42,886 nt of DNA, taken from NCBI GenBank assembly GCA_965652565.1, contig CBFGWL010000015.1, positions 1-42,886 of the forward strand, written 5' to 3'. Shown here piece by piece: positions 35,475-42,850 of this stretch; within the stretch, counting starts at the first letter, position 1; each line of letters begins with the position of its first letter. The notes under the pieces were generated by a model. That model saw only the letters and a list, made by a program, of their open reading frames with translations, was not told the origin of the DNA and ran no database searches. The translations under genes were made by a program, and so were the position numbers. This stretch comes from RSA11 sp965652565 (GTDB taxonomy: Bacteria; Actinomycetota; Thermoleophilia; Solirubrobacterales; 70-9).

Positions 35475-35668
35475 CGCCGCTCGTTCCCGTGCTTGTAGTT
35501 GCCGGTGACCCGGGCGAGCTCGAGCTGAATCGCCTGTGGCTCGGCGCCCTCGGTCCGCCGCAGAAAGCGCCGCGCGCGCTCGCCGGCCAGCACGGTGATG
35601 CGCCGCCCGTGGCGTTCGATCAGGACCTTGCCGTCCTTGGTCGCGCGGAAGGAGAACTCGTCGCCCAC
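35471..35668 (-). CDS. Small conserved hypothetical protein
   Basis: This 65-residue protein has DEFSFRATKDGKVLIERHGRR and a C-terminal ARVTGNYKHGNERR. I know this type only as a conserved short protein found in actinobacteria and bacilli, of unknown function. GTG 35668 is the start. Its TAA overlaps the acyl-CoA oxidase TAG on the other strand by 3 bp, an unusually tight convergent arrangement. Confidence 0.65.
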   Translation of the reverse strand: MGDEFSFRATKDGKVLIERHGRRITVLAGERARRFLRRTEGAEPQAIQLELARVTGNYKHGNERR

Positions 35669-35707
35669 GGTCGCTCACGCTAGCGGCCGGCGGCGGTGAT
35701 GGGCTGC

Positions 35708-36652
35708 CTAGACGCCCGCGACGGCGGCGGCCGGGCGGATTCGCTTGAAGCTCACCACGAGCCCGATCGCGGCGAAGGCGAGCGCGGCGCCCGCAGCGGT
35801 CGCCGTGAGCAGCGCTCCGGCCGCGGCTGCGGCGCCCGTATCCGTGCCGAACACGATCACCGCGGACGCGGCGCCGACGCTTGGGCCGACGGGCAGCACG
35901 CCGAGCGCGGCGATGGCGATCAGCAGCGCGGTGGCGTCGAGCACAGAGGCGTCGACGCCGACGCCGTTGAGCACGAACCAGTTGCGCGCGATCTGCAGGC
36001 AGACGGCGAGCACGACTAGCGCGACGACGCGGTTGCGCCCACTCATGCCGCGCAGGACGGCGAGGCCCTGCCAGGCCCCCTCACGGCGGTTACGGGCGAG
36101 CGCGCGCAGACCCGCTCCGACCGCCAAGGCGCCGGCGATGCCGGCGATCGGGAACCACCAAGGCAACCCCAGCGGGCCGATCAGCGTGAAGGACATGACC
36201 GCGGCGAGCGCCACCTCGACCACGACGATCGGAACCTCCGTCGTCAGCAGGACGGATGCGGGCGGGCTGCGGTGCGGGTCCGCCCGGCGTAGCGCGGCGA
36301 TCCGGGCAGCCAGCCCGAACTGGCCGTTCAGGAGGTTGCCGAGATACCCCACGGCCGCCGCCGGATACAGGCGGCGCCGTGCGACGGTGCCCCCGGCGCT
36401 GCTTATGCAGAGTCCCCAGGTCTCGCTGCGCACAGCCAGCCAGATGACCTGCAGCGCAGCCGCGGCCGCGAGGATCCAGACCGGGGCCGCCTGGAAGGCG
36501 CGGATGAACGCCTCGTAGTCACCGGCGAGGGCGACGGCCAGCGCCGCGACGACGACGAGCGCACCCGCGACCGTCACCCCGGTGGGGTGCCGGCGGGAGA
36601 AGCGCCTGACCGGGCGAATCGCCCGGGAGAAGCCGCGGACTACCCGGAGCAC
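35708..36652 (-). CDS. Lysylphosphatidylglycerol synthase/flippase-like (YbhN/UPF0104) membrane protein
   Basis: The protein is about 314 residues with some eight hydrophobic helices. It carries the family segments RRLYPAAAVGYLGNLLNGQFGLAARIAALRR and VPIVVVEVALAAVMS. A late conserved stretch reads LGVLPVGPSVGAASAVIVFGTDTG. Members flip or export lipids or glycolipids. The opening GTG 36652 lies inside a strong hairpin (36640-36670), and the next in-frame GTG (36577) is at the first helix. The start is therefore uncertain. It lies downstream of cspA on the same strand. Confidence 0.78.
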   Translation of the reverse strand: MLRVVRGFSRAIRPVRRFSRRHPTGVTVAGALVVVAALAVALAGDYEAFIRAFQAAPVWILAAAAALQVIWLAVRSETWGLCISSAGGTVARRRLYPAAAVGYLGNLLNGQFGLAARIAALRRADPHRSPPASVLLTTEVPIVVVEVALAAVMSFTLIGPLGLPWWFPIAGIAGALAVGAGLRALARNRREGAWQGLAVLRGMSGRNRVVALVVLAVCLQIARNWFVLNGVGVDASVLDATALLIAIAALGVLPVGPSVGAASAVIVFGTDTGAAAAAGALLTATAAGAALAFAAIGLVVSFKRIRPAAAVAGV

Positions 36653-36670
36653 GAATACGGCTCCGGGTAG
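36640..36670 (-). terminator. 11-bp perfect hairpin between cspA and the flippase gene
   Basis: CTACCCGGAGC, a 9-nt loop and GCTCCGGGTAG pair perfectly, 19 bp beyond the cspA stop. It overlaps the GTG proposed for the flippase-like gene. A second 15-bp palindrome (CGGGCGA-A-TCGCCCG, 36611-36625) follows. It either ends cspA transcription or masks the flippase start. Confidence 0.6.
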
Positions 36671-36688
36671 GTCCGGGAAGGTCGGGCG

Positions 36689-36886
36689 CTAAGCGAAGCG
36701 GACGTTCGTCGCGCGCGGGCCCTTGTCGCTGCGCTCGGCGTCGAACGACACCTTGTTGCCCTCAGCGAGCACGTCGGGGTCGGCTGCGCTCTGGTGAACG
36801 AACAGATCGCTCGAGCCGTCGTCGGGAGAGATGAAGCCGAAGCCCTTCTCGCTGTTGAACCACTTGACGGTTCCGGTATTTGCCAT
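36689..36886 (-). CDS. cspA: Cold-shock protein CspA family
   Basis: The 65-residue single cold-shock domain has GTVKWFNSEKGFGFI (RNP1) and DLFVHQSA (RNP2), the two RNA-binding faces. It ends GPRATNVRF as in most actinobacterial Csps. It binds single-stranded RNA and acts as an RNA chaperone. ATG 36886 has GGAGG 6 nt upstream. The 133-bp upstream spacer is divergent with the DUF488 gene and may hold a regulatory leader, as in other csp genes; no conserved box is recognised. Confidence 0.96.
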   Translation of the reverse strand: MANTGTVKWFNSEKGFGFISPDDGSSDLFVHQSAADPDVLAEGNKVSFDAERSDKGPRATNVRFA

Positions 36887-37019
36887 GGGATTCCTCCGTG
36901 GAATGGTGCGAACGACGCGGAGGAAGCTGTGAGGCGACGACTGCGAGCGCTGGCACGAATCGCGCCGCGCGGTGTTGCGCGGCTACGCACACGGTAGCAG
37001 CGCCGGGCACACTGGCTGG

Positions 37020-37553
37020 ATGGAGATCTGGACCGTCGGCCACTCCACCCACTCGCTCGACGAGTTCACCGAGCTCCTGAGAGGCACCGGCGTCGAGGCG
37101 ATCGCAGACGTGCGTACCGTGCCGAAATCCCGCCGTCATCCGCACTTCGCGCGCGACTCCCTCGCGGCGGAGTTGCCCAAGCGCGGGATCTCCTACCGGC
37201 ATCTCAAGAGCCTGGGCGGCTGGCGCCGGCCGCGAGCGGACTCGCCCAACGGCGGCTGGCGGGTCGAGGCCTTTCGTGGGTACGCCGACTACACCGCCAC
37301 CGCCGAGTTCCAGGCGGGGCTCGAGGAGCTGGTCGCCCTGGCGCGGCAGGCGCGCACCGCGGTCATGTGCTCGGAGGGCCTGTGGTGGCGCTGCCACCGC
37401 AGACTGGTGGCCGATCAGCTGGTGGTGCGCGGGTGGCGGGTCGCCCACATCGCGCCCGACGGCGCACTGACAGCGCACGAGCTGACGCCGTTTGCCGTCG
37501 TGGAGGGTGGGGCGATCACGTATCCCCCGCAACCGGATAGAGGCGGCAGATGA
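37020..37553 (+). CDS. DUF488 family protein
   Basis: The 177-residue protein begins IWTVGHSTHSLDEFTELL and contains IADVRTVPKSRRHPHF. It ends with the family hallmark VMCSEGLWWRCHRRLVAD, where the Cys-x-x-x-x-x-x-x-Cys-His arrangement suggests an active site or metal ligand. DUF488 proteins are widespread and functionally undefined, sometimes linked to nucleic-acid or phosphate metabolism. ATG 37020 is used because the family starts with this strand. Confidence 0.82.
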   Translation: MEIWTVGHSTHSLDEFTELLRGTGVEAIADVRTVPKSRRHPHFARDSLAAELPKRGISYRHLKSLGGWRRPRADSPNGGWRVEAFRGYADYTATAEFQAGLEELVALARQARTAVMCSEGLWWRCHRRLVADQLVVRGWRVAHIAPDGALTAHELTPFAVVEGGAITYPPQPDRGGR

Positions 37554-37624
37554 GCCCTGACCGGGCGCCGGACCGCGGTCGCGACGAGCGGCGGCGCGGC
37601 CCGGCACACCCGGTCGGGCGTGCT

Positions 37625-38137
37625 CTACGCCTCGACGCCGAGGACCTCGAGCGTCTTGGTTTTGCCCTTCGGTAGCGGGACGCTCACCGTCTCACCGGGC
37701 GAAGCGCCCAGGAGCGCCTGGCCCACGGGCGAGGCCGCAGAGACGGAACCGGCCTCAGCCGGCTCGTGCCCTCCCACGAGGACGAGCGTGGTGACCTTGC
37801 CCGAGGCGGCGTCCCTCACTCGCACCCGCGAGCCGAGGGTCACGACGTCGTCCTCCACGTCATCGCTCACGACACGTGCGCGCGCCAGGATCTCTTCGAG
37901 ACGGGCGATCCGCGCGGTCAGGATCGCCTCCTCCTCACGGATCTGATGCAGATCGTCGTTCTCGGAGCCGGCGCCGTACTCACGCGCCTCCTTGAGACGA
38001 GCAACCACGTCCACTTCAAGCTCGTGGCGCAGGCGCTCGAGCTCCTCGCGCATCGCGCGCTCGCCCTCGGCTGAGAGCAGCACCGCCTGCGCCGAGCCGG
38101 CGCGATCGAGCGGTTGGGTGTCGGATGCGGTTGCCAT
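37625..38137 (-). CDS. GreA/GreB-like transcription factor with altered coiled-coil tip
   Basis: This 170-residue protein has an N-terminal coiled coil (about 20-90) and a C-terminal FKBP-like domain: SRVRVRDAASGKVTTLVLVGG and ASPVGQALLGASPGETVSVPLPKG. Together these are the GreA layout. GreA normally bears GDLSEN at its tip, with two acidic residues that hold the RNA-cleaving metal. Here the tip reads GAGSEN (55-60), so the first acid is lost and Glu59 kept. It may bind the polymerase channel without efficient cleavage, like Gfh1-type factors. ATG 38137 is the start; a large hairpin lies 25 bp upstream. Confidence 0.88.
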   Translation of the reverse strand: MATASDTQPLDRAGSAQAVLLSAEGERAMREELERLRHELEVDVVARLKEAREYGAGSENDDLHQIREEEAILTARIARLEEILARARVVSDDVEDDVVTLGSRVRVRDAASGKVTTLVLVGGHEPAEAGSVSAASPVGQALLGASPGETVSVPLPKGKTKTLEVLGVEA

Positions 38138-38161
38138 GGATGAATCTTGGTCTCAAATGGG

Positions 38162-38197
38162 GCGCGCTTCTATGGGTCGCAACACCCATCTGCGCGC
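38162..38197. terminator. Large interrupted hairpin upstream of the greA-like gene
   Basis: GCGCGC, ATGGGT, a 6-nt loop, ACCCAT and GCGCGC pair with short internal mismatches. It lies after the small membrane protein gene and 25 bp before the greA-like start on the same strand. It could be a terminator or a leader element. The inner part resembles the hairpin at 40165-40180. Confidence 0.5.
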
Positions 38198-38235
38198 GGC
38201 CGGTCTCGTGATAGGTGCGTCGCTTCGGCGTGGCC

Positions 38236-38547
38236 CTACGCCAGCGCGCGCCGGTGGGCGCGCCGGGAGGCCCGTTCCCGCGCCAACCGGCGCTCCGTGC
38301 GCAGCTCACCGCGCCGGCCGCGCCGGGTCCGGCGCTCGCGGCGCCTGGCCCGCCGGCGTCGGCGGCGGTTGCCTCCGCCACGGGGTTTGTGGACGGGCGT
38401 CTGCGCGACGTAGGCGAGCATCGCGAGCGCGACCAGGACGATGCCCATCCCGACGCCCGGCGGCAGGCCGAGCGCGAGCAGCGCGGCCCCCGCGACGGTG
38501 AGCACCGCCGGGGGCACGAAGCGGATGGGTTTCACAGGTTCGGGCAT
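38236..38547 (-). CDS. Small two-helix membrane protein with Arg-rich tail
   Basis: From ATG 38547 the protein is 103 residues. Two hydrophobic segments (about 11-28 and 32-48, AVLTVAGAALLALGLPPG and MGIVLVALAMLAYVA) are followed by a C-terminal half that is nearly half arginine. No family is recognised. No clear ribosome-binding site is visible and the arginine run is partly a product of GC-rich codons, so the gene itself is only moderately sure. Confidence 0.5.
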   Translation of the reverse strand: MPEPVKPIRFVPPAVLTVAGAALLALGLPPGVGMGIVLVALAMLAYVAQTPVHKPRGGGNRRRRRRARRRERRTRRGRRGELRTERRLARERASRRAHRRALA

Positions 38548-38576
38548 CACAACACACCATGGCCCGCCCGCCTGCG

Positions 38577-38601
38577 TTTGGCATGGGCCTAAAGGTGTAT
38601 T
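38577..38601 (+). repeat. Short repeat, right-facing copy flanking gdhA
   Basis: TTTG-NN-ATGGGC-NN-AAAGGTGTATT, 25 nt, ends 24 bp from the gdhA stop. It matches 40191-40215 on the other strand at 21 of 25 positions, so the two form an inverted pair around gdhA. Confidence 0.6.
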
Positions 38602-38625
38602 TTCCGCGGAGGCCCGGAAAGCGGC

Positions 38626-39993
38626 CTAAACGAGGCCCAGCGCGAGCATCGCGTCGGCGACGCGCACGAAACCGGCGATGTTCGCGCCGGCGAGGTAGTC
38701 GCCGGGCATGCCGTATTCCTCGGCGGTCTCGAAGCAGGTCGCGTGGATCGAGCGCATGATCTCGACGAGCCGCTGCTCCGTGTACTCAAAGCTCCAGGAG
38801 TCCCGCGAAGCGTTCTGCTGCATCTCGAGGGCGCTCGTCGCGACGCCGCCGGCGTTGGCTGCCTTCCCGGGCCCGAACGCCACGCCGGCCTCGCGGAAGA
38901 GCTTCACCGCCTCGCTCGTGCACGGCATGTTCGCGCCCTCGCCGACGGCGATCAGCCCGCTGGCGATCAGCCGGCGAGCCTGGTCGGCGTGCAGCTCGTT
39001 CTGCGTCGCGCACGGTAGGGCGACCTCGCAGTCCACGTCCCAGACGGAGCCGTCCGGGACATACCGGGCGCGGCCGCCGCGCAGCTCCGCGTACCGCGCG
39101 ATGCGCGCGCGCTCGACGAGCTTGACTTCCTTGAGCAGCTCCACGTCGATCCCGTCGGGGTCGTGCACGAAGCCGCTCGAGTCCGAGCAGGCGACGACGC
39201 GGCCGCCGAGCTGCGTCGCCTTCTCGATCGCGTGCACGGCCACGTTGCCGGAACCCGAGACCGCCACCGAGCGCCCGTCGAACGAGGCATCGCGCGTGCG
39301 CAGCATCTCCTCGACGAAGTAGACGGTGCCGTAGCCCGTCGCTTCCGGCCGCACCTGGGAACCGCCCCACGCGATCCCCTTGCCGGTCAGCACGCCGGAC
39401 TCGTAGCGGTTGGTGATCCGCTTGTACTGGCCGAACAGGTAGCCGAGCTCGCGCTCACCAACCCCCGCGTCCCCCGCCGGGACGTCGGTGTGCTCGCCGA
39501 GATGACGATGAAGCTCGATCATGAACGACTGGCAGAAGCGCATGATCTCCGCGTCCGAGCGGCCCTTCGGGTCGAAGTCCGCACCGCCCTTGCCGCCCCC
39601 GATCGGCATCCCGGTCAGGGCGTTCTTGAAGATCTGCTCGAAGCCGAGGAACTTGACGATGCTCGCGTTCACGTTGGGCGCGAACCGCAGGCCGCCCTTG
39701 TAGGGACCGAGGGCACTGTTGAACTCGACGCGATAGCCGCGGTTGATGTGGACCTCGCCGCGGTCGTCGCTCCAGGGCACGCGGAAGATGATCTGCCGCT
39801 CCGGCTCGCAGACGCGTTCGAGCAACTTGGCTTCTACGTACTCGGGGCGCCGTTCCGCGACGGGGGCGACGATCTCGAGCATCTCGTGGACCGCTCGGTG
39901 AAACTCCAGCTCGCCTGGGTTCCGGCGCTGTACGGTCTCGAAGACCTGGGCGACGGCTGGCGCGAGCTTCGTGGGCTCGCGCGCGGTCAGCAT
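38626..39993 (-). CDS. gdhA: NADP-type glutamate dehydrogenase
   Basis: The 455-residue enzyme has the hexameric GDH pattern: NRGYRVEFNSALGPYKGGLRF with the substrate lysine, IFKNALTGMPIGGGKGGADF, DVPAGDAGVGERELGYLFG and the dinucleotide motif VSGSGNVAVHA. It ends with a C-terminal NAGGVATSALEMQQNA. It interconverts 2-oxoglutarate plus ammonium and glutamate. Length and motifs favour the NADP-dependent biosynthetic type. ATG 39993 is the start, with a GGCGGGG stretch nearby. A 22-bp palindrome sits 90 bp upstream and short inverted repeats flank the gene. Confidence 0.96.
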   Translation of the reverse strand: MLTAREPTKLAPAVAQVFETVQRRNPGELEFHRAVHEMLEIVAPVAERRPEYVEAKLLERVCEPERQIIFRVPWSDDRGEVHINRGYRVEFNSALGPYKGGLRFAPNVNASIVKFLGFEQIFKNALTGMPIGGGKGGADFDPKGRSDAEIMRFCQSFMIELHRHLGEHTDVPAGDAGVGERELGYLFGQYKRITNRYESGVLTGKGIAWGGSQVRPEATGYGTVYFVEEMLRTRDASFDGRSVAVSGSGNVAVHAIEKATQLGGRVVACSDSSGFVHDPDGIDVELLKEVKLVERARIARYAELRGGRARYVPDGSVWDVDCEVALPCATQNELHADQARRLIASGLIAVGEGANMPCTSEAVKLFREAGVAFGPGKAANAGGVATSALEMQQNASRDSWSFEYTEQRLVEIMRSIHATCFETAEEYGMPGDYLAGANIAGFVRVADAMLALGLV

Positions 39994-40082
39994 GCCCCGC
40001 CGGCCAGCCTCTTGCGGGAGGGCTCTCGGGTCGAGGCAGGCGTCGCGAAGGGCGCGCCGGGAATCGCGCGCATAAATGAACC

Positions 40083-40104
40083 GAGCACCGCGTACGCGGT
40101 GCTC
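40083..40104. promoter_or_regulatory. Perfect 22-bp palindrome upstream of gdhA
   Basis: GAGCACCGCGT followed by its exact reverse complement lies 90 bp before the gdhA start. It could be an operator or a leader hairpin acting on gdhA. There is no gene ending just before it on either strand, so a simple terminator role is less likely. Confidence 0.5.
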
Positions 40105-40163
40105 CCAATTTCCTGCCTCAAAAAGAGCACGCTCTCAGGTTAGGGGCCCCCGCCGGACCAGAA

Positions 40164-41270
40164 ATGGGTGTTTTCACCCAATTTGCCCCGAATACACCTT
40201 TTTGCCCATTGCAAAGCCGCGCATCGCGGAGCGGCTGCGGGCGGGCGTGGCGGGGGGGTCGCGGCGACGCCCCGCGCCGACATAATCCCGGCATCTCGGC
40301 CAAGCGCCCATCCGTAGAAGGCTCACTCTTCCGCCGCGCGGTCCTTGCGACCGCGATCGTGATGGTGCTCGCCTTCATCCTCCTGACCGTCACGCCGGTC
40401 GAGGTGAGCGCGCCGATCCGGCTCGCCGAGGCCGCGATCCTCGCGGTCGGGATCATCACTCTGTTCGTTCTCAACCTCCTGCTCTTGCGGCACGCACTCA
40501 CGCCGCTCACGCGGATGGCGGATCGCATGAGGGAGATCGACCTCCGGGCGCCCAACCAGCAGATCACCCAGGAGATGCCCCCCTACGCTGAGCTGCGCGC
40601 TTTCAGCCAGGCGTTCGACGAGATGGTGTCCAGGCTCGCCGAGGAGCGGCGTGCCGGCGCGCGCGCCGCCGTGCTCGCGCAGGAGAGCGAGCGCGCCCGG
40701 ATCGCCCGGGCCTTGCACGACGAGGCGGGCCAGACGCTTACCGCCGTCGCGCTTCAGCTCGAGCGCGCGGCGCAGGAAGGCCCACCCGAGCATCGTGAGC
40801 GGATGGGGCAGCTCGCCTTCGAGCTTCAGGACACCCTCGACGAGATCCGGCGGATCGTGCGCGAGCTGCGCCCGGAGGCGCTCGAGGACCTCGGGTTGGT
40901 GAACGCCTTGATCGCGCTGACGCGCCGGCTCAATCAGCAGGGCGCCGTGCGCATCACCCACGATCTCGCGGCCAACCTCCCTCCGCTCTCCCCGGAGGCG
41001 GAGCTCGTCATCTACCGAGTGGCTCAGGAGGCGCTCACGAACGTGCTGCGCCACTCGCAGGCGCGGCGCTGCCGGATCGTCCTGCGCCCCCTGGAGGGGA
41101 AGGTCCAGCTGATCGTGAGCGACGATGGCGTGGGCTTCGACCCCGGCGCGCAGGTGGATACGACCGGCGTCGAGGGGATGCGCGAGCGGGCGATGCTCGC
41201 GGGCGGGTCGTTGCGCATCGATTCGGAGCGCGGGAGAGGCACTACCGTCACCCTCGAGGTGCCGGCGTGA
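40164..41270 (+). CDS. NarL-type sensor histidine kinase (HisKA_3), start uncertain
   Basis: Two membrane helices (about 53-75 and 85-105 from ATG 40164) are followed by a HAMP segment LLLRHALTPLTRMADRMREIDL. The HisKA_3 dimerisation box is RIARALHDEAGQTLTAVALQLE with the phospho-accepting His. The ATPase motifs are VAQEALTNVLRHS, VSDDGVGFDP and GVEGMRERAMLAGG. The stop overlaps the response regulator start (GTGA), so they form one operon. The first 45 residues read as poor protein and cover two repeat elements (40165-40180 and 40191-40215). TTG 40209 or a non-standard codon may be the true start. The sensed signal is unknown. Confidence 0.88.
   Translation: MGVFTQFAPNTPFCPLQSRASRSGCGRAWRGGRGDAPRRHNPGISAKRPSVEGSLFRRAVLATAIVMVLAFILLTVTPVEVSAPIRLAEAAILAVGIITLFVLNLLLLRHALTPLTRMADRMREIDLRAPNQQITQEMPPYAELRAFSQAFDEMVSRLAEERRAGARAAVLAQESERARIARALHDEAGQTLTAVALQLERAAQEGPPEHRERMGQLAFELQDTLDEIRRIVRELRPEALEDLGLVNALIALTRRLNQQGAVRITHDLAANLPPLSPEAELVIYRVAQEALTNVLRHSQARRCRIVLRPLEGKVQLIVSDDGVGFDPGAQVDTTGVEGMRERAMLAGGSLRIDSERGRGTTVTLEVPA
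40165..40180. promoter_or_regulatory. Hairpin with TTTT loop in gdhA/kinase spacer
   Basis: TGGGTG-TTTT-CACCCA forms a clean 6-bp stem, with A-T pairs beyond a bulge. It resembles the inner hairpin at 38172-38189 (ATGGGTGTTGCGACCCAT on the minus strand). Confidence 0.4.
40191..40215 (-). repeat. Short repeat, left-facing copy flanking gdhA
   Basis: On the minus strand this reads TTTG-NN-ATGGGC-NN-AAAGGTGTATT and pairs with the copy at 38577-38601. It falls about 200 bp before the gdhA start and inside the poorly supported beginning of the histidine kinase frame. Confidence 0.6.
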
Positions 41271-41926
41271 ACATTCCCCTGAAGACGAAGATCCTGCTCG
41301 CCGACGACCACCAGATGGTGCGCGGCGGCCTGCGCGTCGTGCTCGACGCGGAGCCCGACATCGAGGTCGTCGCCGAGGCCGGCGACGGCGCGGAAGCGCT
41401 GCGCATTGGCATCGAGGAGGACATCGACTTGGCGGTGCTGGACGTCTCGATGCCCAAGCTCACCGGCCTGCAGGTCGCGCGCGAGCTCCACCGCCACAAA
41501 CCCGAGCTGCGGATCCTGATGCTCTCGATGCACGAGAACGAGCAGTACTTCTTCGAGGCGCTCAAGGCGGGCGCGTCGGGATACGTGCTCAAGTCGGCCG
41601 CCAACCGCGACCTGATCGACGCGGTGCGGGCTGCGATGCGCGGCGAGCCCTTCATCTACCCGGCCGCCGCGTCCGCGCTCGTCCGCGACTACCTCGAACG
41701 CGCCGCCCGCGGCGAGGAGACGCCCAGCGACCCGCTGACGCCACGCGAGCTCGAGGTCACAAAGCTGATCGCGGAGGGCCTCACGAGCGAGGAGATCGCC
41801 GAGACGCTCGTGATCAGCCGCAAGACGGTCGAGCGCCACCGGGCGAACATCCTCGAGAAGCTCGGCATGCGCAACCGCGTCGAGCTCACGCGCTACGCGA
41901 TCCGGCGCGGCCTCGTCGAGCCCTGA
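41267..41926 (+). CDS. NarL/LuxR-family response regulator
   Basis: The 219-residue regulator has a receiver domain: LADDHQMVR with paired acidic residues, DLAVLDVSMPKLTGL with the phospho-accepting Asp, MLSMHENEQYF and YVLKSA with the switch lysine. The C-terminal LuxR helix-turn-helix reads LTPRELEVTKLIAEGLTSEE, then IAETLVISRKTVERHRANIL. It acts as partner of the histidine kinase, with which it shares a GTGA overlap. GTG 41267 is the start. Targets are not visible; the gdhA palindrome is one candidate. Confidence 0.94.
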   Translation: MNIPLKTKILLADDHQMVRGGLRVVLDAEPDIEVVAEAGDGAEALRIGIEEDIDLAVLDVSMPKLTGLQVARELHRHKPELRILMLSMHENEQYFFEALKAGASGYVLKSAANRDLIDAVRAAMRGEPFIYPAAASALVRDYLERAARGEETPSDPLTPRELEVTKLIAEGLTSEEIAETLVISRKTVERHRANILEKLGMRNRVELTRYAIRRGLVEP

Positions 41927-42063
41927 GCTTCGGCCGCCAGGCGGCTCGGCGCGTGGTTTAGTCGCTCCCAGCGGGGTAGGCGCGGGAGGTCATAAAAGAT
42001 GCGCGCGGTCGCGCCGGCGATCCGGGGGCAACGCGCCGCGCCAGTCTCATGGAGGAGACGCGC

Positions 42064-42213
42064 ATGAAGAAGATGACGATGCACGCCGTGATGGATCGCG
42101 TGCAAGGCGATCGACCGGGCGCGCCCCGCGCCGCCGCGGTCGCAGCCTCCGTCGGCCTGGCCACCGCCGTGGTCGTCTACAAGGCGCTCCGCCACGAAGC
42201 GGACGACGAGTGA
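42064..42213 (+). CDS. 49-residue small membrane protein
   Basis: ATG 42064, with GGAGGAGA just upstream, opens a 49-codon ORF. The N terminus is MKKMTMHAVMDRVQG. One short hydrophobic helix follows (about 24-40, AAAVAASVGLATAVVVY) and the tail is acidic (HEADDE). No family is recognised. The good ribosome-binding site and natural codon use support a real gene. The helix resembles that of the next protein. Confidence 0.6.
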   Translation: MKKMTMHAVMDRVQGDRPGAPRAAAVAASVGLATAVVVYKALRHEADDE

Positions 42214-42300
42214 CGCCAGGCCCGAAGCGTTTTCACCGCACACCCTCGGGTACACCGGGGGCGCGGGAAGGAACCCCACCACGAGGAGAGGAGGGCCGGG

Positions 42301-42831
42301 ATGGCCCAGACACAGAAGAAGTCTTCAAGCGGTCGTAGTTCGGCGAGCCGCTCGCGCTCGAAGAGCACGAGCGCGAAGTCGAGAAACGGGAGCTCGGCCC
42401 AAAGCGCCACCAAGTCGTCGGCGAACGGGCAGAGCAAGCTCGGAGCGGTGACCGACACGGTGACGAGCGGCGCGAAGAACGCCGCCGAGACAGTCGGCAG
42501 CGCCAGCTCCAAGGCGAAGACGGGAGTGCTCGCGGGCGGCGCGGCGGCGATCGGTCTCGCGGCGACGGCGATCGTAACGCGCAAGTCGCACAGCAAGCCG
42601 AAGGTGCTCGGCGTGTCACTGCCCTCGCGCAAGCGCGGCCTGGGCGCACGGGCGAAGTCGATCTCGCTCCCGAAGCGAGGCGGCGGGATGCGCAAGCAGA
42701 CTCGGCGCGCGGCCACCAAGGTCACGGGCGCGGCCGACGCCGCCGACAAGCTCGGCCAGCGCGTGAGCAGCGTCGCGCGCAGCGTCCGCCAGGTGAGCGA
42801 AACCGCCAACGACGCGGCCAAGAAGGCCTAG
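42301..42831 (+). CDS. Ser/Lys/Ala-rich basic protein with one membrane segment
   Basis: The 176-residue protein begins with a Ser/Lys/Arg-rich, probably disordered region (about 1-45). A helical stretch AVTDTVTSGAKNAAETVG and a Gly/Ala hydrophobic segment (about 75-93, GVLAGGAAAIGLAATAIVTR) follow. The C-terminal part is basic, helical and Ala/Lys-rich. ATG 42301 has GAGGAGAGGAGG upstream. The composition resembles DNA-compacting or envelope-associated proteins of actinobacteria. Function is unknown. Confidence 0.7.
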   Translation: MAQTQKKSSSGRSSASRSRSKSTSAKSRNGSSAQSATKSSANGQSKLGAVTDTVTSGAKNAAETVGSASSKAKTGVLAGGAAAIGLAATAIVTRKSHSKPKVLGVSLPSRKRGLGARAKSISLPKRGGGMRKQTRRAATKVTGAADAADKLGQRVSSVARSVRQVSETANDAAKKA

Positions 42832-42850
42832 CCCGGGAGGGCAACGCCGC

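Noticed and set aside
34161..35678. A 505-codon minus-strand frame opposite the acyl-CoA oxidase
   Set aside because: Same antisense artefact; no recognisable motif and no ribosome-binding site.
40118..40567. A minus-strand frame across the gdhA/kinase spacer
   Set aside because: It is mostly antisense to the histidine kinase and interrupted in sense by the repeat elements; no domain or ribosome-binding site.
41893..42282. A 129-codon minus-strand frame at the response regulator end
   Set aside because: It runs antisense through the regulator end and the 49-codon gene with its good ribosome-binding site; no domain is visible.
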